Assembly: GCA_900112325.1 (NCBI GenBank)
Contig: FOLJ01000006.1
Coordinates: 248,001-312,000, forward strand
Direction of reading: 5' to 3'
DNA from: Micromonospora sediminimaris
Lineage (GTDB): Bacteria; Actinomycetota; Actinomycetes; Mycobacteriales; Micromonosporaceae
Length of the DNA: 64,000 nt
The position numbers and the translations under genes are program-made. The notes beneath the pieces are model-generated. The model saw only the letters and a list, made by a program, of their open reading frames with translations. It did no database searches and was not told the DNA's origin. This document shows positions 1 to 8,310 of the stretch, piece by piece (the first letter of the stretch is position 1; the number at the start of each line of letters is the position of its first letter).

Positions 1-1
1 C

Positions 2-307
2 AGCTGGCCGTCCTTCCTGGCCGCCGGGTGGCTCAGCGCGGCCGTCCTGCATCGGCAGCAGATGTTCTACGAGTCGGCGCAGATCAAGGCGGTGTTGGCG
101 GAGCGGTTGCCGCAGGCGTCGGCGGCCGATGCCGCCTGGCTCGCCGTGACGCTGCGCCGGGTGGGCGTCGATCATCAGGAGTGGACGCTTGTCGCCGCCC
201 GACGCCGCCTCACCGAGACCCAGCGCAGTGACGGCGGCTGGAGCAGCGACGACGGCCACCAGTTCGACGTACACGCCACCCTCGCCGTGATCCGCGCCTT
301 CCGCTGA
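2..307 (+). CDS. Prenyltransferase/squalene-oxidase-repeat protein, C-terminal end (5' partial)
   Basis: This reading frame enters from the left edge and stops at 305-307, giving the last 101 residues. Near its end it carries a Q-x-x-DGGW element (in TQRSDGGW) followed by a helix ending HATLAVIRAFR. That is the repeat signature of the alpha/alpha-barrel family that includes squalene-hopene cyclases, terpene cyclases and protein prenyltransferase subunits. Only one repeat is visible and the catalytic region lies outside the window, so the substrate cannot be assigned. It converges on proA, with a palindromic repeat between them. Confidence 0.7.
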   Translation, partial: SWPSFLAAGWLSAAVLHRQQMFYESAQIKAVLAERLPQASAADAAWLAVTLRRVGVDHQEWTLVAARRRLTETQRSDGGWSSDDGHQFDVHATLAVIRAFR

Positions 308-329
308 CCCCGTTACCCCCGCTCCCCGC

Positions 330-397
330 GATCTTGCAGTTATTGCCTCTACAAAGTGGGGCAACAGGTCCGTATCGGCGACCGAAAGTGCAAGATC
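330..397. repeat. Palindromic intergenic repeat, possible bidirectional terminator
   Basis: The 9-bp arms GATCTTGCA (330-338) and TGCAAGATC (389-397) are perfect inverted copies. An inner pair, TTGCC and GGCAA, lies between them. The element sits between two convergent genes. Its left end (GATCTTGCAGTTATTGCC) closely resembles a stretch at 4625-4651, which suggests a dispersed repeat family rather than a one-off hairpin. Confidence 0.55.
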
Positions 398-423
398 TGT
401 GAGGAGGGCGGCGCGGGTGCGGG

Positions 424-1668
424 TCAGGGGCGGAGGTGGCCGGTGCCGGTGACCACGTACTTGGTGCTGGTCAGTTCGGGGAGGCCCATGGGGCCGCGGG
501 CGTGCAGCTTCTGGGTGGAGATGCCGATCTCGGCACCGAAGCCGAACTCGCCGCCGTCGGTGAACCGGGTCGAGGCGTTGACCATCACGGCCGCCGAGTC
601 GACCCGGGCCACGAACTCCCGGGCGGCCGCCTGAGAGTCGGTGACGATCGCCTCGGTGTGTCCGCTGCCGTACCGCCTGATGTGTGCGACCGCCGCGTCC
701 AGCGAGTCCACGACGGCGGCGGAGATGTCGGCGGCGAGGTATTCGGTGCCGAAGTCCTCGTCGGTGGCCGCAACCACGGCGTCGGAGTAGGCCGCTACCC
801 GTGCGTCGCCGTGCACGGTCACCCCGGCCTCGGCGAACGCGGCAAGCATCGCCGGCAGGAAGGCGTCGGCGACGTCGGCGTGCACCAGCAGCGACTCTGC
901 GGTGTTGCAGGTGGACAGGCGCTGCGTCTTCGCGTTGAGGGTGATCGCGACCGCCATCGACACGTCGGCGGCGGCGTCCACGTAGACGTGACAGTTGCCC
1001 ACCCCGGTCTCGATCACCGGCACGGTCGACTCCTCGACCACGGTGCGGATCAGCGACGCCCCGCCGCGCGGGATCAGCACGTCGACCAGGCCCCGGGCCC
1101 GCATCAGCTCCTTTACCGAATCGCGGGAGCTGGCGTCCACCAGTTGCACCGCGTCCGCGGGCAGTCCGGCACCGTCGATGGCGTCCCGCAGCACAGTCAC
1201 CAGCGCCGCGTTGGAGTGCGCGGCCGAGGAGGAGCCGCGCAGCAGCGCCGCGTTGCCGGCCTTCAGGCAGATCCCGGCCGCGTCCACGGTCACGTTGGGT
1301 CGCCCTTCGTAGATGACGCCGACCACCCCGAACGGCACCCGGATCTGCCGCAGCTCCAGCCCGTTGGGCAGGGTCGAGCCCCGGACCACCTCGCCCACCG
1401 GGTCGGGCAGCGCGGCCATCTGGCGCAGCGCGTCGGCGATGCCGGCCACCCGCTTCTCGTCGAGGGCGAGCCGGTCCAGCACGGCCGCGCTCAGCCCGGC
1501 GTCGCGTCCGGCCGCCAGGTCCGCGGCGTTCGCGGCCAGGATCTCCGGCGTACGCGCCACCAGCGCGTCGGCCATCGCGTGCAGCGTGGCGTCCTTGGCG
1601 GTACGCGTCGTCACGGCCAGCGTCTCCGCCGCCGTTCGCGCCCGGCGGCCCTGCTCGCTCACGCTCAT
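424..1668 (-). CDS. proA: Gamma-glutamyl phosphate reductase (glutamate-5-semialdehyde dehydrogenase)
   Basis: ProA is the second enzyme of proline synthesis: NADPH-dependent reduction of gamma-glutamyl phosphate to glutamate-5-semialdehyde in the cytoplasm. The 414-residue product has the usual family length and an aldehyde-dehydrogenase-type fold. The catalytic cysteine is in the segment [14 protein letters not shown], and [18 protein letters not shown] is a typical ProA stretch. The start at 1668 (MSVSEQ) is chosen because GAGGAG lies just upstream; a longer open frame reaches back into proB but is unlikely to be used. It lies 28 bp after proB, so the two are probably cotranscribed. Confidence 0.96.
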   Translation of the reverse strand: MSVSEQGRRARTAAETLAVTTRTAKDATLHAMADALVARTPEILAANAADLAAGRDAGLSAAVLDRLALDEKRVAGIADALRQMAALPDPVGEVVRGSTLPNGLELRQIRVPFGVVGVIYEGRPNVTVDAAGICLKAGNAALLRGSSSAAHSNAALVTVLRDAIDGAGLPADAVQLVDASSRDSVKELMRARGLVDVLIPRGGASLIRTVVEESTVPVIETGVGNCHVYVDAAADVSMAVAITLNAKTQRLSTCNTAESLLVHADVADAFLPAMLAAFAEAGVTVHGDARVAAYSDAVVAATDEDFGTEYLAADISAAVVDSLDAAVAHIRRYGSGHTEAIVTDSQAAAREFVARVDSAAVMVNASTRFTDGGEFGFGAEIGISTQKLHARGPMGLPELTSTKYVVTGTGHLRP

Positions 1669-1696
1669 TGCACAACTCCTCAGGTTGGACGGTCTC

Positions 1697-2806
1697 TTAC
1701 AGCAGCACCAGGTCGTCGCGGTGGACGACCTCCCGTTCGTACGCCGGGCCGAGCGCCGCGGCGAGGTCGGCGGTCGACCGCCCGAGCAGGCCGGGCAGCT
1801 CGATCGCGTCGTAATTGACAAGCCCTCGGGCCACCGGTGCGCCGGAGGTGTCGACGAGGTCGACCGGGTCGCCGGCGGTGAAGGCGCCGTCCACGGCGGT
1901 GATCCCCGCGGGCAGCAGCGACTTGCGTCGCCCCACCACCGCGGCGACCGCGCCCGGGTCGAGGTGCAGCCGGCCCCGGGGCGCGGTGGCGTGGGCGAGC
2001 CAGAACAGCCGGGCCGCGGGTCGCCGGAGGCTGGGGTGGAAGAAGGTGCCGACCGGCTCACCGGCCAGCGCGGCGACCGCCTGGGCGGCGGAGGTGAGCA
2101 CCACCGGGATGCCGAAGCCGGTGGCGATCCGGGCCGCTTCCACCTTGGTCACCATGCCGCCGGTGCCGACCCCCGCGCGGCCGCTGCCGCCGATCTCGAC
2201 ACCTACCAGGTCCGCCTCGTCGCGTACCTCGGGGATGCGGCGGGAGCCGGGTCGGGTCGGGTTCCCGGTCCAGAGCGCGTCGACGTCGGAGAGGAGTACC
2301 AGCAGGTCGGCGTCGACCAGCGCGGCCACCAGCGCGGCCAGCCGGTCGTTGTCGCCGAACCGGATCTCCTCGGTGGCGACCGTGTCGTTCTCGTTCACGA
2401 TCGGCACCGCCCGCAGGTCGAGCAGCTTGCGCAGGGTGCGGTACGCGTTGCGGTAGTGGGCCCGTCGGGTCACGTCGTCGACGGTGAGCAGCACCTGGCC
2501 GACGGTACGGCCGTGCCGGGCGAAGGCGGCCGCGTACCGCCCGATCAGCAGGCCCTGGCCGACGCTGGCGGCGGCCTGCTGGGTGGCCAGGTCTCGCGGT
2601 CGCCGGGGCAGACCGAGCGGGGCGAGGCCGGCGGCGATCGCGCCGGACGAGACCAGCACCACCTCGCGGCCGTCAGTGGCCCGTAGGCCGAGGGCGTCGA
2701 CCAACGCGTCGACCCGCCCGTCGTCCAGACCGCCGCTGGCGGTGGTCAACGAGGAGGACCCGATCTTTACAACGACCCGCCGGGCCGCCGTGACTGCGTC
2801 GCGCAC
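1697..2806 (-). CDS. proB: Glutamate 5-kinase
   Basis: ProB phosphorylates glutamate to gamma-glutamyl phosphate, the committed step of proline synthesis, and is usually feedback-inhibited by proline. The amino-acid kinase domain starts [10 protein letters not shown] and contains the NENDTV substrate loop. A C-terminal PUA domain of about 80 residues follows (from around [10 protein letters not shown]). The GTG at 2806 gives 369 residues, close to the family norm. An ATG at 2854 would add 16 residues with no better ribosome site. It is the first gene of the proBA unit and divergent from the alkyltransferase-like gene 61 bp away. Confidence 0.94.
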   Translation of the reverse strand: MRDAVTAARRVVVKIGSSSLTTASGGLDDGRVDALVDALGLRATDGREVVLVSSGAIAAGLAPLGLPRRPRDLATQQAAASVGQGLLIGRYAAAFARHGRTVGQVLLTVDDVTRRAHYRNAYRTLRKLLDLRAVPIVNENDTVATEEIRFGDNDRLAALVAALVDADLLVLLSDVDALWTGNPTRPGSRRIPEVRDEADLVGVEIGGSGRAGVGTGGMVTKVEAARIATGFGIPVVLTSAAQAVAALAGEPVGTFFHPSLRRPAARLFWLAHATAPRGRLHLDPGAVAAVVGRRKSLLPAGITAVDGAFTAGDPVDLVDTSGAPVARGLVNYDAIELPGLLGRSTADLAAALGPAYEREVVHRDDLVLL

Positions 2807-2867
2807 CCGCCCATTCTGCGCTGTCGTCGCGGCGTGGCCTGTCGCCGTTCCCATAGTCTGGCCGCTT

Positions 2868-3173
2868 GTGACACCTGACGAGTACGTCGAGGCCGTGCTG
2901 GAACTGGTCGACCGGATCCCACCCGGCCGGGTGATGTCGTACGGAGCGGTGGCCGAGGCGCTGGCCGACCGCTCCGGGCGGACGTCGGCGCGGCTGGTTG
3001 GGGCGATCATGGCCCGCCACGGTGGTGGGGCCCCGTGGCACCGGGTGGTGAACGCGTCCGGCGGGCTGCCGCCCCGGCTGGCCCGGGAGGCGCGGGCGCG
3101 TTGGCTCGCCGAGGGGACGCCGCTGCGCGGTACCGGGGTGGACATGCGGACGGCCGTGTGGTGGCCCGGGTAG
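2868..3173 (+). CDS. Alkyltransferase-like (ATL) DNA-binding protein, MGMT family
   Basis: The 101-residue product covers the DNA-binding domain of O6-methylguanine methyltransferase (MGMT): IPPGRVMSYGAVAEA, then RLVGAIMARH. The active-site motif PCHRV reads PWHRVV, so tryptophan replaces the alkyl-accepting cysteine. This is the hallmark of ATL proteins, which bind O6-alkylguanine and hand it to nucleotide excision repair instead of removing the alkyl group (known for the family). The GTG start lies 8 nt after a TAGTCT -10-like box, consistent with a very short or absent leader. The gene is divergent from proBA. Confidence 0.88.
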   Translation: MTPDEYVEAVLELVDRIPPGRVMSYGAVAEALADRSGRTSARLVGAIMARHGGGAPWHRVVNASGGLPPRLAREARARWLAEGTPLRGTGVDMRTAVWWPG

Positions 3174-3178
3174 GGGAT

Positions 3179-3206
3179 GTGACCCCCGCCATAACGTGAG
3201 TAATAT
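3179..3206 (+). promoter_or_regulatory. Candidate promoter of the MFS gene (leaderless)
   Basis: A -35 like GTGACC (3179-3184), a 16-bp spacer and a -10 TAATAT (3201-3206). The -10 box ends only 8 nt before the ATG at 3215, so the transcript probably begins at or next to the start codon. No Shine-Dalgarno sequence is visible. Confidence 0.5.
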
Positions 3207-3214
3207 TCGGCCCC

Positions 3215-4690
3215 ATGACCGCGCCGCCGGGTGGCTCCGGCCCACCGCCCACCCCCGGACAGCCCGCGCAGAGCCCAGGCCCACCGGGCACGCTGCCCAG
3301 GGGCGTGCACGCCGGCTATGCGCTCGGCTCGCTGGCGACCGGGGCCTTCGGCACCGTGCCGGGTCTGCTGCTGCTGCCCTATCTGACCGACACCCTCGGG
3401 GTGGCCGCCGGCGTGGCGGCTCTGCTGGTGCTGCTGCCGAAGGCATGGGACGTGCTGGTCAACCCGGTCGCCGGGCGGATCTCCGATCGCACCAGGTCGC
3501 GGTGGGGCGCCCGTCGTCCGTACCTGCTCTTCGGCGGGCTGGCCCTGGCCGTGCTCTTCGGGGCCATCTTCGCCGCGCCGTTCGGCGCCGGTCCCGCCGC
3601 CGGGGCGTACGTCGCCGTCGCCTTCCTGGCCACCGCGACCGCGTTCGCCTTCTTCCAGGTGCCGTACGTGGCGATGCCGGCCGAGCTGACCAGCGACTAC
3701 GCCGAACGTACCCGGATGATGACCTGGCGGATCGCGGTGCTGGCGCTGGCCATCCTGGTCGCCGGCGCGGTGGCCCCACTGGTGCGTGATGCGGCCGGCG
3801 GAGGTGTACCCGGACACCGATGGATGGGTGTCTTCGTGGCCGCCCTGATCGCGCTCGGTGCCGTCGGCGCCTTCCTCGGCACCCGGTCCGCTCCGCAGGG
3901 CGCGGTCGGCGAGAGTGAGCCGAGCCTGCGCGCCCAACTGGCCGTCGCGGCACGCAGCCGGCCCTTCCGGGCGCTGCTGCTCTGCTTCGTGGTGCAGTCC
4001 GCCGGGGTGGCCACGATCCTCGCCGGGGTCCAGTACTTCGCCGACCACGTGCTGCGGGACTCCACGACCGGCCCGACCGTGCTCTTCGTCTGCTTCGTCG
4101 GACCGGCGCTGGTGGTCATGCCGCTCTGGTCGCGGGTGGGCGCCCGGGTGGGCAAGCTCGCCGCCCTGGTCGCCGCGTCGTTGATCCTGTCGGCCGGCGG
4201 ACTGGCGCTTGTCGCCGCGCCGGTGCTGCCCACCGCCGTGGTCTACCTGCTGGTCGCGGTACTCGGCGTCGGGTACGCCGGTCAGCAGGTCTTCGCGCTG
4301 GCCATGCTCCCGGACTGCATCGCCTACGACACCGTGCGCACCGGGCGTCGGCAGGCCGGCGTCTTCACCGGTGTGTGGACGGCCGGCGAGACCTTCGGAC
4401 TGGCCCTGGGCCCCGGCATCTACGGACTGGTCCTCGCCACCACCGGCTACGTCTCCTCCACCACCGGTACCGCCGCCACCCAGTCCGACACCGCCCGCCT
4501 CGGCGTCCTGCTCGGCTTCACCATCCTCCCCGCTCTCCTCATCGGCCTGGCCACCCTCCTGCTCCGCCCCTACGACCTGACCCCCGCCCGCCTCTCCACC
4601 CCCACCCCGCCCCCAGCCACCGCCGATCATGCAGTTGTGGCAGTAACAAAAGCCGCTAAAACCCACGGAAAGGGCACCACGACTCCATGA
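3215..4690 (+). CDS. MFS transporter, glycoside-pentoside-hexuronide (GPH) symporter type
   Basis: A 491-residue membrane protein with about 12 hydrophobic segments after a Pro/Gly-rich N-terminus of about 30 residues. The loop NPVAGRISDRTRSRWGARRPY is the GPH/MFS_2 signature, and FFQVPYVAMPAEL is also typical. Such carriers move sugars or related solutes with a cation; the substrate is unknown. The last roughly 20 codons run through a copy of a palindromic-repeat sequence (4625-4651), so the C-terminal tail may be recent. The stop overlaps the next start (ATGA), so the two genes are translationally coupled. Confidence 0.85.
   Translation: MTAPPGGSGPPPTPGQPAQSPGPPGTLPRGVHAGYALGSLATGAFGTVPGLLLLPYLTDTLGVAAGVAALLVLLPKAWDVLVNPVAGRISDRTRSRWGARRPYLLFGGLALAVLFGAIFAAPFGAGPAAGAYVAVAFLATATAFAFFQVPYVAMPAELTSDYAERTRMMTWRIAVLALAILVAGAVAPLVRDAAGGGVPGHRWMGVFVAALIALGAVGAFLGTRSAPQGAVGESEPSLRAQLAVAARSRPFRALLLCFVVQSAGVATILAGVQYFADHVLRDSTTGPTVLFVCFVGPALVVMPLWSRVGARVGKLAALVAASLILSAGGLALVAAPVLPTAVVYLLVAVLGVGYAGQQVFALAMLPDCIAYDTVRTGRRQAGVFTGVWTAGETFGLALGPGIYGLVLATTGYVSSTTGTAATQSDTARLGVLLGFTILPALLIGLATLLLRPYDLTPARLSTPTPPPATADHAVVAVTKAAKTHGKGTTTP
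4625..4651. repeat. Dispersed repeat fragment inside the end of the MFS gene
   Basis: GATCATGCAGTTGTGGCAGT followed by AACAAAA matches the left half of the element at 330-356 at about 20 of 27 positions. Here it is translated as part of the MFS C-terminus. The partner arm is not evident, so this is probably a partial copy. Confidence 0.4.
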
Positions 4691-6150
4691 TCGACGAGAA
4701 TTGGTCGGACGGGATGCCGGCGGAGCAGGTGCTGGCGGAGATCCGGCAGCTGCGCACGATGGATCGGCCGACGCACGGGGGGCGGTTGTTCGCGTACGTG
4801 TACGACCCGGCGGTGCCCGGGCTGGACGCGCTCGCCGCTGCCGCGTACGCCGAGAGCGCCCACGTCAACGGGCTCGACCCGACCGCCTTCCCCTCCCTGC
4901 TGGCCATGGAGAACGCGCTGGTCGCGGCGGCGGCGCGACTGCTCGGGGGCGGGCCGGGCACGAGCGCTCCCGAGGTCGCCGGCAGCGTCACAAGCGGCGG
5001 CACCGAATCGCTCATCCTGGCCGTGAAGACCGCCCGGGACGCTCGGCCGGACATCACCGCGCCCCGGATCGTGGTACCGGCCAGCGCCCATGCCGCGTTC
5101 GCCAAAGCGGCCCATTACCTGCGGGTGGAACTCGACACCGTGCCGATCGACCCGACCACGCTACGACCGGCGGTCGCCGACGTGGCTGCCGCCGTCCGGC
5201 CGGAGACGGTGCTGGTGGCCTGCTCCGCCCCCTCGTACGCGCACGGCGTCGTGGACCCGGTCGAACAGATCGCCGAGGTGGCCGCCGCCGCAGGGGTGCG
5301 CTGCCACGTCGATGCCTGCTTCGGCGGCTGGACGCTGCCGTATCTGCGTCGCCTGGGTCTGCCGGTGCCCCCGTTCGACCTCGCCGTGCCCGGGGTCACC
5401 TCGATCTCGGTGGACCTGCACAAGTACGCGTACGCGCCGAAGGGCGTGTCGGTGCTGCTGCACCGCGACCCGCAACTGCGCGCCCCGCAGTACTTCGCGT
5501 ACGCCGACTGGCCCGGGTACACCATGATCAACCCGGTGATCTCGTCCACCCGCTCGGGCGGTCCGATCGCCGCCGCGTACGCCACCCTGCGGCACCTCGG
5601 CGACGACGGCTACCTGGCGCTGACCCGCCGCACCTGGACGGCGGTGTGCACGCTGGCCGACGCGGTACGCGCCACCGAAGGGTTGCGGCTGGTCGCCGAG
5701 CCGGAGTCGACAGTGGTCTGTTTCACCGCCGACGATCCCACGCTCGACCTGTTCCTGCTGGTGGACGAGCTGACCGCGCGGGGTTGGCACACTCAACCAC
5801 AGCTCCGGTACGCCGACCTGCCGGCCAGCGTGCACCTCACGGTGACCGCGGCGGTGGCGCCGCGGGTGGCCGAGTTCGGTCCGGCGCTGGCCGACGCGGT
5901 CGCCGCGGCCCGCGCCGCCGGGCCGGTCGAGCTGCCGTCCGACCTGCTGGCGATGGCCGGCAGCCTCACCCCGGAGGCGCTCACCCCGGAGTTGGTGGCG
6001 GGACTGGCCGAAGGGCTCGGCCTGGGCGGTGGCGCTGGTGCTCCGGACCGGATGGCGGTGGTCAACACGCTGCTCGACGCCGCCCCGGCGGCGGTGCGGG
6101 AGCGGCTGCTTGTGGAGTTCGTCGGGCTGCTCCAGCGCCCGGCCTGGTGA
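4687..6150 (+). CDS. PLP-dependent decarboxylase/lyase, sphingosine-1-phosphate lyase-like
   Basis: A 487-residue fold-type I PLP enzyme. Visible features are the GSVTSGGTESLILAVK cofactor loop, the HVDACFGGW aspartate region and the Schiff-base lysine in SVDLHKYAYAPKG. This combination is closest to sphingosine-1-phosphate lyase and group II decarboxylases (glutamate or tyrosine type). Bacterial members can cleave phosphorylated long-chain bases or decarboxylate amino acids; the substrate here is not determinable. It starts within the stop of the MFS gene, which suggests that transporter and enzyme act on the same compound (inference). Confidence 0.85.
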   Translation: MIDENWSDGMPAEQVLAEIRQLRTMDRPTHGGRLFAYVYDPAVPGLDALAAAAYAESAHVNGLDPTAFPSLLAMENALVAAAARLLGGGPGTSAPEVAGSVTSGGTESLILAVKTARDARPDITAPRIVVPASAHAAFAKAAHYLRVELDTVPIDPTTLRPAVADVAAAVRPETVLVACSAPSYAHGVVDPVEQIAEVAAAAGVRCHVDACFGGWTLPYLRRLGLPVPPFDLAVPGVTSISVDLHKYAYAPKGVSVLLHRDPQLRAPQYFAYADWPGYTMINPVISSTRSGGPIAAAYATLRHLGDDGYLALTRRTWTAVCTLADAVRATEGLRLVAEPESTVVCFTADDPTLDLFLLVDELTARGWHTQPQLRYADLPASVHLTVTAAVAPRVAEFGPALADAVAAARAAGPVELPSDLLAMAGSLTPEALTPELVAGLAEGLGLGGGAGAPDRMAVVNTLLDAAPAAVRERLLVEFVGLLQRPAW

Positions 6151-6215
6151 GCCGACGACGCCAGCGCCTGCCCAGTGACCCGACGACGTCGACGCCCGGC
6201 GTGGTGACCGACGAC

Positions 6216-6246
6216 GTCCGGCCGGCGCCGTGGGCGCCGGCCGGAC
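6216..6246. terminator. Bidirectional hairpin between convergent genes
   Basis: A perfect 14-bp stem (6216-6229 with 6233-6246, GTCCGGCCGGCGCC and its complement) with a 3-nt loop. It lies between the end of the PLP enzyme gene and the end of the minus-strand secreted protein gene. There is no clear T-tract, as is usual in high-GC actinomycetes. Confidence 0.7.
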
Positions 6247-6255
6247 GAGAGGCGG

Positions 6256-7209
6256 TCAGGCCGCGTCGGCCACGCGAACCGTGAATGATGCGGTGTTGTC
6301 GGCCGGGTCGGCGTCGGCCACGCTGTTGCCGTACCACTGGGTGCTGAGCTGCAACGAGACGGTGCCGAGGTCGCCCGGCACGGTCTCCGGCTCGGCGTGC
6401 AGCAGCACGTCGAAGCTCCGCTGTTCGCCGGTCATGAAGCGGTCGCCGGGTACGACGAAGTTGGTGAAGGAGCTCGGGGCGTCCTGCGGATCGGTGCCCC
6501 AGATCACCACGCCCGCCGGCAGGCCGGTCGCCTCGCCCCACAGGTACTCGTGCGCGGTGTCGCCGGCCCACCCGACGGTCACCGGCAGCCTGCCCTGGTA
6601 GCTGCCGTCCGCCTGCCGGGTCAGCGTCACGGCCCCGGCCGTGGTGATGTCGGCGCGGGCCTGGCTGTCCTGCACGTAGGGCACCGGGTTGCGCAGCGAG
6701 CCCGAGGTGGAGCGGAAGCGGGCGGCGAAGCTGGCCCGGTCGGCGACCTCGTCCCGACCGTCGCCGATGTTTACCGAGATGCGCCCGCCCTTCGCGATCA
6801 TCGCGACGTCCCGGGTCGGGGTGAGCACGTCAAAGGCGATCGAGAACGACCGGCTCTCGCCCGGCTCGATGTCGCCGCCCGGCACCGAGCAGGTGGCTGT
6901 CCGTCGGTTGTCCTTCGGCGCGCCGAAGCCGCACGCCTCCTCCGGGCTGAGCCTGCCCAGCGAACCGGCGACCGGCTCGACGACGTAGACGCTGAAGTAG
7001 GTGGCGGCCGGGCCGTTGTTGGTCACCGTGACCGGCAGGCTGCCGTGGTAGCCGCGGTCGGTCGGTTCGAGCACCAGCCGGCCGACCGAGATGTCGGCGG
7101 TGGGGCTGCCGGTGGTGGGCGCGGCGGCGGCCGGTGCGGCGAGCGGCAGCAACACCGCGCCGGTGCCGAGCAGGATGCCGGCCAGCCGACGTCCGGTACG
7201 TGTCCTCAT
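6256..7209 (-). CDS. Secreted protein of unknown function
   Basis: A 317-residue product with a classical signal peptide: MRTRTGRRLAG, a hydrophobic stretch LLGTGAVLLPL and a likely cleavage after AAPAAAA. The mature part is beta-rich, with two similar halves of the type GYHGSLPVTVTNNGP and SYQGRLPVTVGWAG, which looks like two immunoglobulin-like (DUF11/CARDB-type) modules. One pair of cysteines (ACGF...TCSV) could form a disulfide. The start at 7209 is preceded by GGGAGG; an in-frame ATG 30 nt upstream is less well placed. Function unknown. Confidence 0.75.
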   Translation of the reverse strand: MRTRTGRRLAGILLGTGAVLLPLAAPAAAAPTTGSPTADISVGRLVLEPTDRGYHGSLPVTVTNNGPAATYFSVYVVEPVAGSLGRLSPEEACGFGAPKDNRRTATCSVPGGDIEPGESRSFSIAFDVLTPTRDVAMIAKGGRISVNIGDGRDEVADRASFAARFRSTSGSLRNPVPYVQDSQARADITTAGAVTLTRQADGSYQGRLPVTVGWAGDTAHEYLWGEATGLPAGVVIWGTDPQDAPSSFTNFVVPGDRFMTGEQRSFDVLLHAEPETVPGDLGTVSLQLSTQWYGNSVADADPADNTASFTVRVADAA

Positions 7210-7264
7210 CTGGAAGGTCCTCCCGTGGTTCCCCGTCACCGCGCGGCTCGTCCGCGCGGTGTCA

Positions 7265-7474
7265 TCAGATGCACGCGACGGGCGTCGATCCGGTTGCCGA
7301 CTCTTCTGCCGGAAGCCCGACAGTGATGCAGCCGTACGCGTAGCGATCCTCGTCGTTGTCGTGGTTCGGGTCCATGAGCGGGTCGGCGTCGCTGCCGACC
7401 GGCGTCACCTCGGCGATGTCGGTGCCGCTGGCGTGGTTCGTGTTGCGAAGCCCGAACCGGAAGGTCCGTTCCAC
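7265..7474 (-). CDS. Small or decayed hypothetical ORF before nuoB
   Basis: A frame of about 69 codons from a GTG, stopping at 7265, with strongly G/C-biased third positions that look like real coding. The open frame continues upstream for at least 20 codons without a good start, so this may be the tail of a gene that has lost its 5' end. The product is acidic (DPNHDNDEDRY) with two cysteines near the end. I do not recognise it. It shares its strand with the secreted protein gene 55 bp downstream. The rest of the 7210-7602 gap shows only the nuoB ribosome site. Confidence 0.35.
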   Translation of the reverse strand: MERTFRFGLRNTNHASGTDIAEVTPVGSDADPLMDPNHDNDEDRYAYGCITVGLPAEESATGSTPVACI

Positions 7475-7602
7475 TGTCCGGTCGCAGACAGGCGGGCCGC
7501 CGGATGTCCGCCCCGAGATGCGGAGTGCGCGACCCCCTGCCGGCCCGGGTTTCCGGCCTCGAACGTTGTGGTTGACTGTCGGGGACAGGAGGGGGAGCGG
7601 TC

Positions 7603-8181
7603 GTGCAGCTGCCTGCGGTGCTCGGTGAGCCGATCCGGTTCGTGCTGAACTGGGGCCGCCGCTACTCGCTCTGGGTCTTCAACTTCGGGCTGGCCTGCTG
7701 CGCCATCGAGTTCATCGCGACAAGCATGTCCCGCCACGACTTCATGCGACTCGGCGTGATCCCGTTCGCGCACGGCCCCCGGCAGGCAGATCTGATGGTG
7801 GTCTCCGGCACCGTCACCGACAAGATGGCCCCGGCGATCAAGCGGCTCTACGACCAGATGCCCGAGCCGAAGTACGTGATCTCGTTCGGTGCCTGCTCGA
7901 ACTGCGGCGGCCCGTACTGGGACTCGTACTCGGTGACCAAAGGGGTCGACCAGCTGATTCCGGTCGACGTCTACGTGCCCGGCTGCCCGCCCCGGCCGGA
8001 GGCGCTGCTGCACGGCATCCTCCGTCTCCAGGAGAAGATCGCCGCCGAGCAGTCCGGCATCGGCGGGGTGCCGCGCACCGACCCGCTCGCCGCACCGGTC
8101 GACGCGCCGCCCAGCGACGGCACTGCGGTCCGCTCCGTCGCTTCCCTGACCTCGCCACCGGTACGCCCGCCGCACGCCTGA
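7603..8181 (+). CDS. nuoB: NADH-quinone oxidoreductase subunit B (second copy type)
   Basis: NuoB carries the N2 iron-sulfur cluster next to the quinone site of complex I. All four expected cysteines are visible: the pair in GLACCAIEF, one in ACSNCGG and one in VPGCPPRPE. The 192-residue product ends in a Pro/Ala-rich tail not needed for the fold. GTG start with GGAGGGGGA upstream. It opens the partial nuo cluster, but nuoA and nuoD, normally adjacent, are absent. Three unrelated genes separate it from nuoC. Confidence 0.95.
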   Translation: MQLPAVLGEPIRFVLNWGRRYSLWVFNFGLACCAIEFIATSMSRHDFMRLGVIPFAHGPRQADLMVVSGTVTDKMAPAIKRLYDQMPEPKYVISFGACSNCGGPYWDSYSVTKGVDQLIPVDVYVPGCPPRPEALLHGILRLQEKIAAEQSGIGGVPRTDPLAAPVDAPPSDGTAVRSVASLTSPPVRPPHA

Positions 8182-8310
8182 CCGGGGCGACGCTGCTGCG
8201 TCGGGTCGCGGCCGGTGCCCGGCCGGGTGCGGGGGGCGGTCCGGTCGGTCCGGCGAGACCGGTCGCTCGGCTGGCCGTCCGGGTGGTGAGGTTTCGCTAG
8301 CGTACGGATC

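Noticed and set aside
424..2061. proA as a 545-residue protein reaching into proB
   Set aside because: The first 131 residues are low-complexity shadow of proB; the start at 1668 has a ribosome site and gives the normal ProA length.
2807..4666. 989-residue proB reading opposite the ATL and MFS genes
   Set aside because: The upstream part is Gly/Gln-rich shadow of those genes; ProB homologues begin at about 2806.
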